A DNA stretch of 64,000 nucleotides, from NCBI GenBank assembly GCA_031310005.1, contig CM062388.1, positions 620,001-684,000 on the forward strand, in the 5' to 3' direction. Both the position numbers and the translations under genes were made by a program. Origin of the DNA: Dactylellina haptotyla (lineage: Eukaryota; Ascomycota; Orbiliomycetes; Orbiliales; Orbiliaceae). The first letter of the stretch is position 1, and every line of letters begins with the position of its first letter. Shown piece after piece: positions 23,253 through 35,061 of the stretch. The notes beneath the pieces were generated by a model. The model was given only the letters and a program-made list of their open reading frames with translations, ran no database searches and was not told the DNA's origin.

Positions 23253-25767
23253 ATGCAACTCTTCAACATTCTAGGCGCATTGTGCGCTCTAGGTCAGCTC
23301 GCAACGGCTATCCCGATTCCTTACGGGTAAGTGTGCAAATACGAGACTCTGATACCAAAATACTCCGTAACTAACAAGCTTTATTGCACAGAACCTCTCT
23401 AGTTGCTAGACAATCTCCATACTGGCTTGGCGAGGTCCAACATCAAGGGATCGCCGCCTTCAATGCCAACCCAGCAGGCTACAAAGTCTTCCGCAACGTC
23501 AAGGACTTTGGCGCCAAGGGTGATGGTGTTACCGATGATACCGATGCCATCAACGCTGCCATTCAAGCTGGTAGCCGCTGTATGAAAGGATGTGACTCTT
23601 CGACCACTCAGCCTGGTCTGATTTACTTCCCCAGTGGTACATATCTCGTTTCTAAGCCCATCGTTGCTGTCTACTACAGCCAACTTGTCGGTGATGCTGC
23701 AAACTTGCCTTGTCTTAAGGCTGCCGCTTCTTTCGCCGGTATGGCCGTCATTGACAGCGACCCTTACGAGAGCGATGGTTCCAACTGGTACACGAATCAG
23801 AACAAGTACGTTCTCCTATATCCCTTTCATTACCAAATTTTAGATACTGACAGTTTCTAGCTTCTTCCGTGCTGTTCGTAACTTCGTCATCGACTTGACT
23901 GCTACGCCTGCTGGAACTGGTATCCATTGGCAAGTTGCTCAGGCGTCTTCGCTCATCAACATTCGATTCGAGATGGTGAGTTCCACAAACTAGAAAGAGA
24001 TTATATTTCAACGATGCTAATAATAATTTTTAGGGCAACACTGAGAGCCAGGGTATCTTCATGGATAACGGATCTGGTGGTTTCATGTCCGATCTCACTT
24101 TCAATGGCGGAAAGCTTGGTGCCTTCCTTGGTAACCAGCAATTCACCACCCGTAACTTTGTCTTCAATGGCTGCAAGACCGCCATCATCATGAACTGGAA
24201 CTGGGGATGGACCTTCAAGAGCCTTGATATCAAGAACTGCGGTGTCGGTATCGATATGACCACCGGCGGCGCTGAGGCTCAGAACGTCGGATCTGTTCTT
24301 GTCCTTGACAGCAAGATGACCAACACTCCAATTGGTGTCAAGACCGTCCACTCGGCTAACAGCCAACCTATCACCGCTGGAACCTTGGTCATCGATAACC
24401 TGTCTACCAACAACGTTCCAGCTATTGTTGCCAACGGTGACGGTGGTGCCATCTTGGCTGGTTCTGGCGGTGCTATGGTTATCGACAGTTGGGGCCAGGG
24501 TCGTGTCTACTCTGCCAACGGTGGAAGCCGAGTTCAAGCTGCCCTTAACCCCAAGCCAGCCAAGCCAGCTGCTCTTCTCGATGGCAATGGCAACATCTTT
24601 GAGAGATCTCGCCCACAATACACTGATATCCCAGCCTCTCAGATCGTCTCTGCTCGCGCACACGGTTGCAAGGGTGACGGTAAGACTGATGACACCGCTA
24701 CTCTCCAAGCTTTGGTCTCCCAGAATGTCGGCAAGGTCATCTTCCTCGACCACGGTGTCTACATGCTCACCTCTACTTTGTACATCCCACCAAACACCAA
24801 GATTGTTGGAGAAGCGTGGGCTACTTTGATCTCCTCCGGTGCTTTCTTCGCCGACTCCAAGAACCCAAAGCCAGTTATCCAAGTTGGCAAGCCCGGTGAA
24901 GTCGGCTCTGTTGAACTCTCTGATCTTGTTCTCGAGACCGCCGGCCCAGCTGGTGGTGCTATCATCCTCGAATGGAACATGAACGACGCGCCAGGTACCA
25001 AGGGAACCAACGGTATGTGGGATGTCCATATCCGTGTCGGTGGTAGTGCTGGAACCAAGCTCCAGTCCGACCAGTGCACCAAGAACCCCTCTGGCGACGG
25101 TACCCAGATCAACCACAACTGCGAGAGCGCCTTCATGCTCATGCACATTGGCAAGACCGGCTCTGTCTACATGGAGAACAACTGGATCTGGACTTCCGAC
25201 CACGAGCTCGACATGGGTGACCACAACCAGATCACAATCTTCAGCGGTCGTGGTCTTTGGATCGAGTCCCAACAGGGTCCAGTCTGGGCTTACGGTTCCG
25301 CCGTCGAGCACAACGTCATGTATCAATACCAAATCACGAATGCAAAGAACGTCTTCCTCGGTATGATCCAGACGGAAACCCCATACTATCAGAGCAACCC
25401 CACCGTCTATCTTCCATACGAAGTCAACCCTGCCTTCGAGGACCCCGTCTACGAGTGCCCAGATAAATCCCAGGGATCCACCTGCGCCAAGGCGCTCGGT
25501 TTCCGCATCAAGGATTCCAGCGACGTTCTCGTCTACGGTGCGGGCTTGTACAGCTTTTTTGAGAACTACACTCAAGACTGCCTTAAGGACCAAACCTGCC
25601 AGGATGACATGGTGTCCGTTGAGGGAACCACCACCAACTTCTTCATGTACAACCTCAACACCGTCGGTGTGAGCAACTTGGTCAAGGCTAACGGTAAGAA
25701 ACTCGTCCCACAGGCGGAGAACAAGAACGGCTTCGCTTCGACCATCGCCATGTTTTCGCAGCCATAG
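23253..25767 (+). CDS. Secreted glucan 1,3-beta-glucosidase, glycoside hydrolase family 55
   Basis: Four exons: 23253-23326, 23392-23805, 23861-23975 and 24034-25767, total 778 residues. Exon 1 encodes a signal peptide (MQLFNILGALCALGQLATA) and the protein is exported. Two pectate-lyase-superfamily beta-helix domains follow. The first begins VFRNVKDFGAKGDGVTDDT and the second VSARAHGCKGDGKTDDTATL; the repeated GAKGDG/GCKGDG + TDD signature and total length are those of GH55. The C-terminal half has ESAFMLMHIGKTGSVYMENN and WTSDHELD, typical of the family. It hydrolyses beta-1,3-glucan from the non-reducing end, in own-wall remodelling, nutrition or mycoparasitism. Codons strongly favour C in the third position, unlike the neighbours, suggesting high expression. 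Introns are 65, 55 and 58 nt. Confidence 0.9.
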
Positions 25768-26302
25768 GCGGGCTGTTCGTCACAGAGGCAAGGGTACAAG
25801 AAGTTGAAGGTGCAGACTGAAGGGAAGGTGTTGTAATATATATGTTATTGACGGAGACTATGTGGAGACGCATATTTTACGGTATTAACTAGTTTTCTAC
25901 TTTGATAGTAGCAAGCTCGGGGGGCTTGTGTATTCTCTTACGTTCTATTCTTACCCTGTACATATCCCCTATGGTGGGACTTTTCGTGTTTCTCTTTTTT
26001 ACAGTTAGCGCTGCATACTGCATATACCCATGGCATGTTTCCAAAGCAAATAGAACAATCGAATTATGATTCTTCAGTCAACCTTCCATCGTAGAAATTT
26101 TTGATGATAATATGATGAAAGTAGAAAAACAGAAACTCTTCAGCTATTATAAGATCTATGTACAAATGTTTTCTAAAACGAGGGTAATCCTAACCCGGAC
26201 CGGAACGCCACCAATGCCAAAAACTTTGACCCAAGGAAATATGGTATCATACACTTCTACATCCGAACACCTGATTATTTTAAACCCTTTTCAACAAGCA
26301 AT
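25768..26302. other. Convergent 3' intergenic region
   Basis: This lies between the stops of the GH55 gene (plus) and the MPP6-like gene (minus), so it should contain both terminators. It is AT-rich; no gene or repeat is seen. Confidence 0.55.
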
Positions 26303-27242
26303 CTAATGCCGCCTCTGTTTCTTGATCATGGGTTCTCCGCGGCCTTCGAAGCCCCTCTTCCCACGTCCACCTGGCATACCCCCTTTCCTCGCATTCGGAC
26401 AATCCGCCCGTCGGTGACCGGTCTTCCCGCACCCGTAGCATTCGATATTACTCAGATTATTCGGCACCACCGCCCGTCCTCCGATCTGTGAGAGTCCCTG
26501 TAACGTTCTATCCGCGTCTTTATGTTTCCTCGCCTGTTTTTTGGCTCGTTTCTCGGCTACTCGGCGCTCGAGCTCGCCTTCTGACGCGGAGGTATCCGAG
26601 TCGTGTGATAAGTCAGATTCGGAGTCTGAACCGTCGGCTCGTTTCTTTTCTTCGGGTTTAGGCGCTGTCCGGCCGCCAAAGTACCGTCTACTCGTGTTTG
26701 TGATCGGGGTTTCTTGTTCGTCTTCGCTGCTTTCGTCGTCGTCGTCATTGTTGGCTAGGTGGAGGGTGTTTGTGGGGTGTTGAGTCGTGCCGACGACCAC
26801 TCGAACGTTCCCGACCATCTCGCCGCCGCCGCGGACTTCTGTGGATTTCTCGCTGGGTGGGAGTGAGAAGCTCCAGCGTTCTTCGGCACCGATGGAGCTG
26901 GCGTTTATTGCGGCTTCGCGGCGGGAGGCTTCCTCGGCTTTTGCGGCGAGGATGGCTGTGCGTGAGATGTTGCTGCTGCGGGAGGCGGAACCAGGGGTTG
27001 TCGCTAGGGTCCTGGATTTCGAGTGTGACGGGGTGGATGGGGATGAGGGTATTTTCGAGGAGGTCGGAGAAGAGGTTGCAGATGAGGGTGACGGGCGTTG
27101 CATGAACTGCGGGCGACGTGGAGGAAATGTTAGCCACTGTTGTTTTCAAGGAGGATCGAGACGGCTGGGAGGGAGAGTAACATACCTTCATGTTCAGCAA
27201 CCGGGAGGAGACAGGCTTGACAGCCTGGTTTGAGGATGCCAT
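26303..27242 (-). CDS. MPP6-family exosome cofactor with a C-terminal CCHC zinc knuckle
   Basis: Exons 27242-27186 and 27106-26303 encode 286 residues; the 79-nt intron has donor GTATGT, branch GCTAAC and acceptor CGCAG. Splicing creates SSRLLNMK|FMQR at residues 12-23, the signature N-terminal motif of M-phase phosphoprotein 6 (LLxMKFMQR). The second MPP6 hallmark, RRYFGG, occurs at about residue 160. MPP6 proteins are nuclear RNA-binding cofactors that tether Mtr4 to the RNA exosome. The C terminus adds CYGCGKTGHRRADC, a CX2CX4HX4C knuckle, plus a basic tail (KKQRRH). The middle is disordered, with an acidic DDDDESSEDEQ patch and a charged coiled region (ELERRVAEKRAKKQARK). The knuckle probably strengthens RNA binding. 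Confidence 0.75.
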
Positions 27243-27711
27243 CGGTAAAAGTCGTGCGCGGCGCGAGAGCGGCGATGGTCGGTCGATGGAGGTAGTTGGA
27301 ACGGATGAGAAGGCGATTGAAGATTTTCGAGTTGAAGGTTGCGCGGTTGTTGTGCAACGGGATTTCCCAGCCAAGCCCGGTGCTGCACGCAAATGGCTGC
27401 TTGCCGAATCGGGAACCACCACGTCAACACAGTCGACGGTACTATCTCATACCCTCATGGTCCAAGTCCAATAGCAGAGTCTGCGCTTGTAGGCCTTTAT
27501 TGGGAACTATTCTTAATCTCGTAGATATATTTCTGACCAGCCGGTATCTATTATGCCAAAATATTGGCATGTAGTCAGGGACATTTTCACTTTCCATTAA
27601 TAAAACAGTACCGCGATGTAATGTAACTAGTACAAAAACAACATTATCTTAGGTTATTCCTGGTAGGCATAGGAATTGTCCTAGCGATGCAAATTCATCT
27701 ATAAGATGGTC
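27243..27711. other. Intergenic region between MPP6-like and Clr5-ankyrin genes
   Basis: This contains the promoter of the MPP6-like gene and the 3' end of the Clr5-ankyrin gene, both on the minus strand. Overlapping frames on both strands near 27250-27570 look like shadows. Nothing else is seen. Confidence 0.5.
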
Positions 27712-30700
27712 TTACATGTGTCGCCTTAACAACTTCTTTATTTTAGAAAAATGTGGCGGTGTTAGATCTAGGGCGGCCGCGACCCGATTTGCACCATTAT
27801 TCAACAACAAGGCAACGATATCCAACCGACCATGATAGCACGCTTCCTCTAAAGCCGTGCGAGGCTGTTTTTTAATATTAGGTAGCAGCATATTGACATT
27901 TGCTCCCTTGATGAGAAGCAATGTAACAGATTGTATATCTCCTTTACGGCACGCAAGCATGAGGGGCGTTATCAGCAGGACACTACGCATACGTTCTACC
28001 CCGCGTTTATGATCAAAGTGCATTATCCCTGCAATATTCATAATGCTTTCCCCTCCATTTTCCAGAATAAACTCTAACGCTTCGGTATTCCCCCTGTTGA
28101 TGGCCATTATGATCGGTGATGGTTGGGGATATCTGAAGCTTAATACGCTTATTCCCATATGGACCAGCTTCTTCAGGATGTTAAAGCTCCAATTTTGGTA
28201 TAGTGCTGAATGGAAGAGAATACTCCAACCATCAGGAGAGCGGCTATTAACATCATAACCACTAGAGATGAGGCTTTCTACTCTTGTTATGAATTGTTCA
28301 CCAATCGGCTCAATGCAAACACTATTAAGCAAGCCGTAGCTCAGAAGCAGCTTTATTTGGTTTGCTCCTCGAGCGAGCTGTTGTTGTTCATGAGACATGA
28401 GTAAAGCTTCGAAGGGGCCTTTGATATTAATGTGCCTGCGACTTTCGAGAAACTTTTTCTTACAGTGCGCGCAGCAGGAACGGCCGGCTATTTCTTCAAA
28501 ACACTCCTCCAGAAGCGAGTGCTTAAACTCGAGGGGTATCAAAAATTCAAATCCGAATTTTGCCGCATATTCTGACAGGTTGTTTACCGCGAATTGGATT
28601 TCAAATGAGTTGAGCATGTAATTTACAGTGCCCGAAATTTCGCAAGGTTCGACCTCGAAAGTTAATTTCTTCGTGAATGCCTCGAACAGTAGCCTTTGTG
28701 TACTCTCCTTCAGCCCGGGAATATTGAAAAGCGTATCAAACACGTCAAAGTCCATTTCCTGTCCGATATCTGTAAATTTTAGCAAATAGCATAAATCCGT
28801 ATCGGCTTGATCGCTAGGATCTTTCAGCAGAGATGTATATAGAGGTGGCATTTTGACGAGCCTGCCACTTCCGTGTCCGAATATAAATATGATCGTAAAA
28901 GCTTTCGTCTGGATTGCAGTACGTAGGAGGTCTTGGTTAGATTTGCTGAATATTTTGGAAATGCAATCTAGCATCTCCCATGGCTTATGAGAGGAAGCGG
29001 CAAGGATAAGACATCTTCCAATGTCTGGCGGGCTCCTTATACGTTCGTGTAGTATTTCGAGTTTAAGGGGCTCCGTAAACAAAATGGCAATTTCCAATGC
29101 TGATAAATGGCGATCCTTGCAATAGTAATATTCCTCAAGAATCCTTCCTAAGATCTCAAAGTCAGGGAGAATCGGGGCCCTATATCGTATAGGCGAAGAG
29201 CTTGTCGCGTACTTGTCTTTGAGGTTCTCGAATGAAGATACTTTCTTCAAAACTGTTTTAATATCCCCGAAGGAGGACGTTTGATATAAATCTAGCCCTT
29301 TGGCGATAAAGAATTCAAGTATCTCGACAGATTGTACCGTTTGCGAGAATACCCAAATAAGGAGGACCTGACGGTTTAGTGAATTTTCCTGCAGTAATGC
29401 ATCGTTTGATGCCTCGAAGCCTAGACTGGTATTGAACGAAGCTTGTATAAACTCAAAATCTCCCAAAAATATAGCCATCTCCAGGAACTCCCTTTGAGAT
29501 AGAATATCCCTGACTCCAGTAGGATCAAGGAGAAGCCATCGAAAATGAAAGACCCCCGAAAAGAATTCCAACCGATCTACACCATTTTTGAGGCCGCAAA
29601 ACCATTGAGTCAGGAGGGAAATTCCCTCTAGAAGTTCGACTTTTCTCGGCGTGACGTTGTGTAGTATTGCCATTATTTTCCCTATCCCTGCCCAAGATGA
29701 CTTATAGTAGCTGTATTCCAATAGGATATTTTCGCATGAGTCTAGAGCGGAATTTACGTCCTCTAACGCTCCGCTTTTATAACGACGCAGAACGACAGCC
29801 CAATCTGTTTCTGGTATGTTTTCAAGAATAACATCAACAACCTCAGGATCCGGATCCCATCTCTGTAAAATTTCTGATGCCACTGAGAGGAGCAACCCCG
29901 TCTTCAGTTGAAATATCAGCTTTGAAAGGCGCATGTATCTCTTTTGGCTGAATGTCTCTCTTAGCAAAGCTTGCCCAAAAGCTTTAGCAGACTCGTCTTG
30001 TTGCTCGAGAATACACTGGATAATGCTGTCAAGGTTATTTTCAAAGATAAAGTAAACAGTTATTCGAATATCCTCATTACTCATCAAGTTGTTCGAGAAC
30101 CTATAAACTATAGACTGCAACAGTCTTAGGGCAGCCAAGTTCTCCATACTATTTATAATCTGCCCGTTTTCGAATTGGAGGACCGGACTTTGTATAACCT
30201 TCCGAAGTGGAAATGTTAAGAAATCTGCATGTCGAGTATGTAGTTCTATATTGCTCTTAGGTGTTAACTTCTGAATATCGCCGAATGGAATCGATTCCAC
30301 TTGACGCTCAAAGGCATCGACTACAGGTGCTCTTGTTAGATATTCATCCGCCGACGGCATCGGTGTATCTGCCTCTTCGCTCAGCCAGTCTAAAAATCCG
30401 AAAGGTTGAATAAGTGAAGTAGGACTCAGCACCGTTGTCTCAAGGTAATTCGAGTTCCCGGGTCCATAAGATACATACATCCCTACAGGCATACCATTAG
30501 CAAGAGCTTCGTTGCAACATCCGGCCAGGAAACTTCAGTATACTCTTTTTGCGGTAATCCGCAATAATATCCGGTAATTGTCGTGAAAATTCGAAAATCG
30601 GCAACCGATCGAGCTGAAGGGCTTGCAGCCTAGAAGTAACCTCAGCTATCGGCGAAGACACCAAAATAAGACTATTCAAAGTACTCTCTTCCGTGGGTAC

Positions 30701-31266
30701 AGCAGCTAGAGGTGGGTACTATCAGTCACGGCATGTCAGACTTCCACAATAATTGTAATCTTACGATCGATTCCCGTCATTTCCACCACGAGTTTAGGAT
30801 CCGTTAAGTTATATCTTTGCCGAGCTTTCTTAAGTTTCGTCTCAGATACGGTGGTACCTCGCAATCGGACTTCCGATTGTTCCAGTGGTCGTTTTTTGAT
30901 ATAAGCGATACTTTCTCGGTGAGCTGCCGTGTATTCTTCTTTTTTGATATTTCGACGGAAGCCCCAGGCTTTTAGTCGAGATTCAAGTTGTTTGATGGAG
31001 ACACTGTCGATGGGATGGATGCTAGTTAGCTGTCTCATAGGGGAACAGAAGGGTTTTGCTGCAATAAGGCCGGCTATTTCGGCAGATAGTAATTTAAAAA
31101 AGAATTGGAAGAGTACAGAGAACACATACTTAAGATAGAACGGAGGCTTTTTCAAAGCCGTTCGGATTTCCTCTCTCGTGATCTTCTGCGCAAGAAACCA
31201 TTCCCGTATCAAATCGTGGTATTCGAGAAGCTCCTTTGCCGACGGTGGCCGCAAATCCTGGGCCAT
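27712..31266 (-). CDS. Clr5-domain ankyrin-repeat protein
   Basis: Four exons fit by phase: 31266-31130, 31003-30765, 30705-30544 and 30482-27712, total 1102 residues. The N terminus is a Clr5 domain split by intron 1: YHDLIREWFLAQKITREEI, then PPFYL|NVSIKQLESRLKAWGF, the pattern of fungal Clr5 DNA-binding-like domains. A long helical region without recognised domains follows. The last 250 residues form ankyrin repeats (GWSILFHSALYQNW, TPLMLACRKGDIQSVTLLL, TALEEACYHGRLDIVALLL). Two Cys pairs near HCKKKF are also present. Clr5-ankyrin proteins form large expanded families in filamentous ascomycetes; their molecular role is largely unknown, though Clr5 was first described in S. pombe silencing. 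Introns are 126, 59 and 61 nt. The gene appears intact. Confidence 0.75.
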
Positions 31267-31961
31267 CTTGAAGTCTAATTTCAGGTCTCAAGCCCAGAAC
31301 TTCCACGCAGAACTCACTGCCGAAATTGTAGTTGGGTCTATCTTGTGCGCTCACAACAGCACAGACGGGGCAGAAATCCGATGCCGATTCCCGAAAGACT
31401 TCTCCAAGTCGCAGATAAATATAGACGTTGGATGCAAGCTAAAATAAAGATGGAGGAATAAATTTAGGTTTTGAAGTTCAATCAATATGTCTTTGATCCG
31501 AATGTATTTCTAACTATAAGTTCAAGCCCCATCCAATGCTCAATTATCAAAGCCTCGTCGTCAAGCTTCAAAGCTAGTTGTCTCTATATATCCTCGAGTG
31601 GTGTCGCTTAGCCTCCAATCATCTCCCATCTACTGGTAACGCTTCCAGTCAATTAACTCCCATAGAAATCTGAGGGTTTTGGATCCCTGTCACTCTGTGC
31701 TCGTGACAATTGGGGAATTTCGCAACACAACTGTTAAGAAATGGGAAACCCGTGGACGGGCATAAATGAGCCCAGCTGAACCAAGCTGCTGCGGGAGATA
31801 TTCAGGATGTTCAGTAGGCAAAGCACACCGGGCCCGCTCAGTCTACGAGATATCGCTTTCAGTAAAAATTTAATTTTTCTTATTTTAGCTTATCCCATTT
31901 GCTCTTTTGCTCGTACCTTTAAGGGCTCATATCCGCTTTGTACCTTAACATAAATACAAAG
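31267..31961. other. Intergenic region upstream of the small membrane protein A gene
   Basis: This is the divergent region between the Clr5-ankyrin gene (minus) and the small plus-strand gene at 31962. It should contain both promoters. No further coding sequence or repeat is seen. Confidence 0.5.
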
Positions 31962-32331
31962 ATGAAGATATCATCTGAGTCGATAATCGGCATCTGCGCC
32001 GTAGCTATCGCTCTCGGCCCTATTATCCTCGGTATATACAAAATATATTTAATTCGCAAAGCGAAGCAGCTTGCCCGAAGCCAAATATCTCGTATGTGCC
32101 GACCATTGTTTTTCAAAACATGCCTCTGATTCTTAATGCTTCTTCGGAGGCATATGCACCCCACAACCACTCACACCATTTTACTAATATAATAATCTGC
32201 TATCAGTCTTACCGGTCCAATCTCCTAACCCCGGAATCCACGTTAGAAATACTATTCAGATGCCCCCAACACAGAATGGTATTGAGAACCCTCTCTCAAG
32301 CCCCAGCATTTTCAGATCAGCCACAATTTGA
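31962..32331 (+). CDS. Small single-pass membrane protein A (84 residues)
   Basis: Exons 31962-32091 and 32207-32331 give 84 residues. The 115-nt intron has donor GTATGT, a branch in TTTACTAATA and acceptor ATCAG. The N terminus MKISSESIIGICAV starts a single hydrophobic helix (about residues 8-30) ending in YKIYLIRKAK, so basic residues flank its cytosolic side. The tail is short, polar and Pro/Ser-rich. There is no cleavable signal. The gene pairs with the larger relative at 32888-33680: both begin with S-ESIIGI, have the same helix length and basic YKI-L-R motif, and an intron in phase 1 after 43 versus 46 codons whose downstream exon opens with LLP. The function is unknown. The structure is inferred from splice signals; without that match I would hold it at half this confidence. 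Confidence 0.6.
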
Positions 32332-32887
32332 ACCACAAACCACAATCTCGAAACCCCTTCGATACCGTTCTCTCTCAAAGTCACATTATAAGATCATTCG
32401 TTTTACGTGGCCCAGAATCTCTGTGGTACCAAATATCATCCTTTCATCCATATGCCCATATTTTCATACCTTCAGCTTAGGCCATTCTTTTTGCTCTTGT
32501 TACAACTTTACAATCCCACAAGTCACATGCTTAGCTCTCAGTCATCACACTAATAACAATATAATGTGCCTAAATACCTAAATCGAGCGCAGTTCAGCAG
32601 AAACTATGGGCCCTCCAATTCTTACAGACGTAGAAAAAATAACTCGTCAACTTGAACGGCGTAGCTACATAAAATATTTTTTCACTATTGTAAATTCATA
32701 AATTAAACACAAGAAATCCCAGTTATCCCAATCGCTAACTCAAACTTGATTATACATCATTTTGCCCCATGAACAACTAATTGTCTGAAATCCTCCATAT
32801 AACTCCAGCCTTGCCTCTTACCAATGATAGCGATGTTGTTGTCCTTTCATCACTCTTCTTTATCTGTCCTCCCAACGAGAATAGAGC
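32332..32887. other. Region between the two convergent small membrane-protein genes
   Basis: This should hold both 3' ends. It is AT-rich; no frame longer than about 60 codons with protein-like composition and no repeat is seen. Confidence 0.5.
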
Positions 32888-33680
32888 CTACCGTACTTCC
32901 ATCATCGTAACAACATTTTGTGAGGTCTCGTAAGATCTACGGATAACGAAAAGAAGAAGAAATCTGATTAGCAAAACCTTTGTTTTATTCTTTCGTGTCG
33001 ACGAGAAAGGGGGGGCGTTTGTTCTCACATACTTGTACTGATAAATCGTGACCACCTTCGCATTGTTCATCTCTCCGCCTGCCATCCCTAATCCCGAAAC
33101 TGGACTGCGTAACAAACCGCCAGCGCCAAATCCGCCACTCGGTGATCCAGCGTGGTAATAAGCTGTTGACGCGGAATGAGGAATCGAATCTCCAGTATGC
33201 ACAGAAGGAAGGACTAATTGATCGTAGTAATAGGCAGTGGTCAGTTCCTGTTATTGAACAATAAATTTCAAGGTATCACCAATTCCATGAAGGAGGTTGA
33301 ATCTAATAGCATGCGTTTGGGGCGGGGTTTGACAGAAATGGGTGTTCTCTCTCAGTCTCGTAACCAGACTTGGTTCTCTCTGTTACGAAACTGGTTCGGA
33401 ATTTTTGTGTTGTCTGGCCTGCGAGACGATTACAAGCCAAAAAGCTGGTGTTCTCTGCCCTGAGCCAAACCAAATAGCACGCCCACCCGAAAACACCCAA
33501 AGGGAGAAGGAGACAACAAGAAAGAGCAAAAGATGACATACGCGAACTCATTCTTTGATTTCGAGACCGTCTTGCTGATACTCTGTGAAGATGGATTTTA
33601 TATATTGCGATAATAGCAGGTATTACTGCGATCACGACGGCGGCGATTCCAATTATCGACTCTGTTGATATCGTCGGCAT
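32888..33680 (-). CDS. Small single-pass membrane protein B (122 residues)
   Basis: Exons 33680-33542, 33213-33033 and 32936-32888 give 122 residues. Introns are 328 and 96 nt, with donors GTATGT and GTATGT and acceptors ATTAG and CGTAG. Residues 1-33 are MPTISTESIIGIAAVVIAV continuing hydrophobic to IYKIHLHR, one membrane helix followed by an Arg-rich stretch (SARRSRNQR). The rest is a Gly/Ser/Pro-rich soluble tail (GSPSGGFGAGGLLRSP) ending VVTIYQYKSYETSQNVV. The relation to protein A at 31962-32331 is seen in the N-terminal motif, helix and first-intron position; the tails differ. The second intron is a multiple of three, so an unspliced form would also be open. Probably an integral membrane protein of unknown function, perhaps a receptor tail or signalling adaptor (inference only). 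Confidence 0.6.
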
Positions 33681-34147
33681 TATTACGTGTTTCTGGAAGC
33701 TGGAATATCGTGTGTATCGAATGCTCGGTTGGAAACTAACTTGGTAAGTAAGTATATTTGCCATTTTATTTAACTTTGGGTAAAGATATAGGTATTACAA
33801 TCAATAGTTTTATAAGTATGTAGACGTGCGCTTTGAATGACTTAAAAGGTGATTAGCAGAGAAGGGGAAAATTCTGGATGGTCAAAAGTCTGGGTGCTCT
33901 GGTTTCATAGTTCTCCACGAGAGAAAGATAGAAAGAAATGCATCAATTCCCAATCCGGATGGTTTCGTTCGTTTCCCAGCTTCCCTTCCGTCCAACCAGA
34001 TTCCCTCCTGTTTCTCCTCGTCTCCTCGTCCAATCACATCGCCTCATCAGGTGAATTGGCTCCATCACTCAACCAACGCAACATGTTACGCAACACATTA
34101 CTGACTCAGCCTGGTTTCGCGGGGACTCGGCTCTTTCAGCCCACATC

Positions 34148-34771
34148 ATGAGGCAACGAACAAAAATATGAGGCAACGAAATGTGCAAAACCCCGGCTCG
34201 ATTGCAAAACCCCATTTTCGTTGAGAAACTTTTTGAATGAAAACCTGGTCTCTACCACACACACAGTGTTGTGTTGATTTTGTGTGGACTAAATTAGCTG
34301 GCATCGTTGTAGCATGGCAGTGGCATCACAGTAGCATTGTGGTGCCAGTGCCAAATTTATGCCAATATATACCAAAATCAATAATAGTGCCAGTGCCAGT
34401 GCCATGGCCAATATCAATACCACCACAGGACTAATACTTGTGAGTGCTAGCATTAGTGCCCATACTACCGGCATTAATAGTGGCACTTACACTGGCACTG
34501 GCACTGGTACTGGCACTGTGTATGCCACAGCAGTGCCTACTATAATATAAAATACACAACACCTCTCCCATACTGGCAACACTTGAAAAATCCAAAAAAT
34601 TGATGGCACTGCGATGGCAGAGCAGTGCAGTGCCGCTACGATGCCGTACAATCAACACAATTTTTGGTGTGGAAAGGGCACAAATTTGAGATTTGTGCAG
34701 TTTCTAGTAGTCCTTTCGTTGCACAAATACAGTTTGTGTTGAGGTGCACAAATCCCCAAAAAATTTGTGCA
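34148..34771. repeat. Cluster of nested direct and inverted repeats
   Basis: ATGAGGCAACGAA is repeated at 34148 and 34168. (AGTGCC)3 lies at 34386-34403 and its inverse, repeated GGCACT/GGTACT units, at 34482-34518. Two perfect hairpins follow: GCACAAAT at 34678-34685 with ATTTGTGC at 34691-34698, and TGCACAAAT at 34745-34753 with its complement at 34763-34771. The arrangement is strongly palindromic, with no coding sequence. No terminal inverted repeats or target-site duplication that would define a transposon were recognised. Confidence 0.65.
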
Positions 34772-35061
34772 GTCTCTTGTATAGGTAGGTGTGAAAAGAA
34801 TGTCACAACTTCGCGACATCACAGTTCAACCAATAATTGATTAAAATCAAAAATTTCGAAGCTGAAACAGAAGGCTATAAGCTAAATATCCACCTTTTGA
34901 GACTTTTATCTTAAATTATAATATAATGATAAAGTTATAGGGTGTTAAAAAGTGGTACTTTTTTTTTTGAAAACACCGATTTTTGGTGGGGTTGTTGACA
35001 AATTAAAAACCCTATACAAAAAAAGTGGAAAAACAACAAATTTTGTCACAATTTTTATTTT

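Noticed and set aside
24001-25593. 530-residue minus-strand open frame opposite the GH55 gene
   Set aside because: It mirrors the codon-biased sense strand (C-ending codons leave the opposite frame open), has no domain, and the sense gene is certain.
33303-33541. Read-through coding extension of small membrane protein B through its first intron
   Set aside because: The GTATGT donor, late CTGAC branch and AG acceptor, and the matching first-intron position in protein A, support splicing. The intronic frame is open but polypyrimidine-rich and unconserved.
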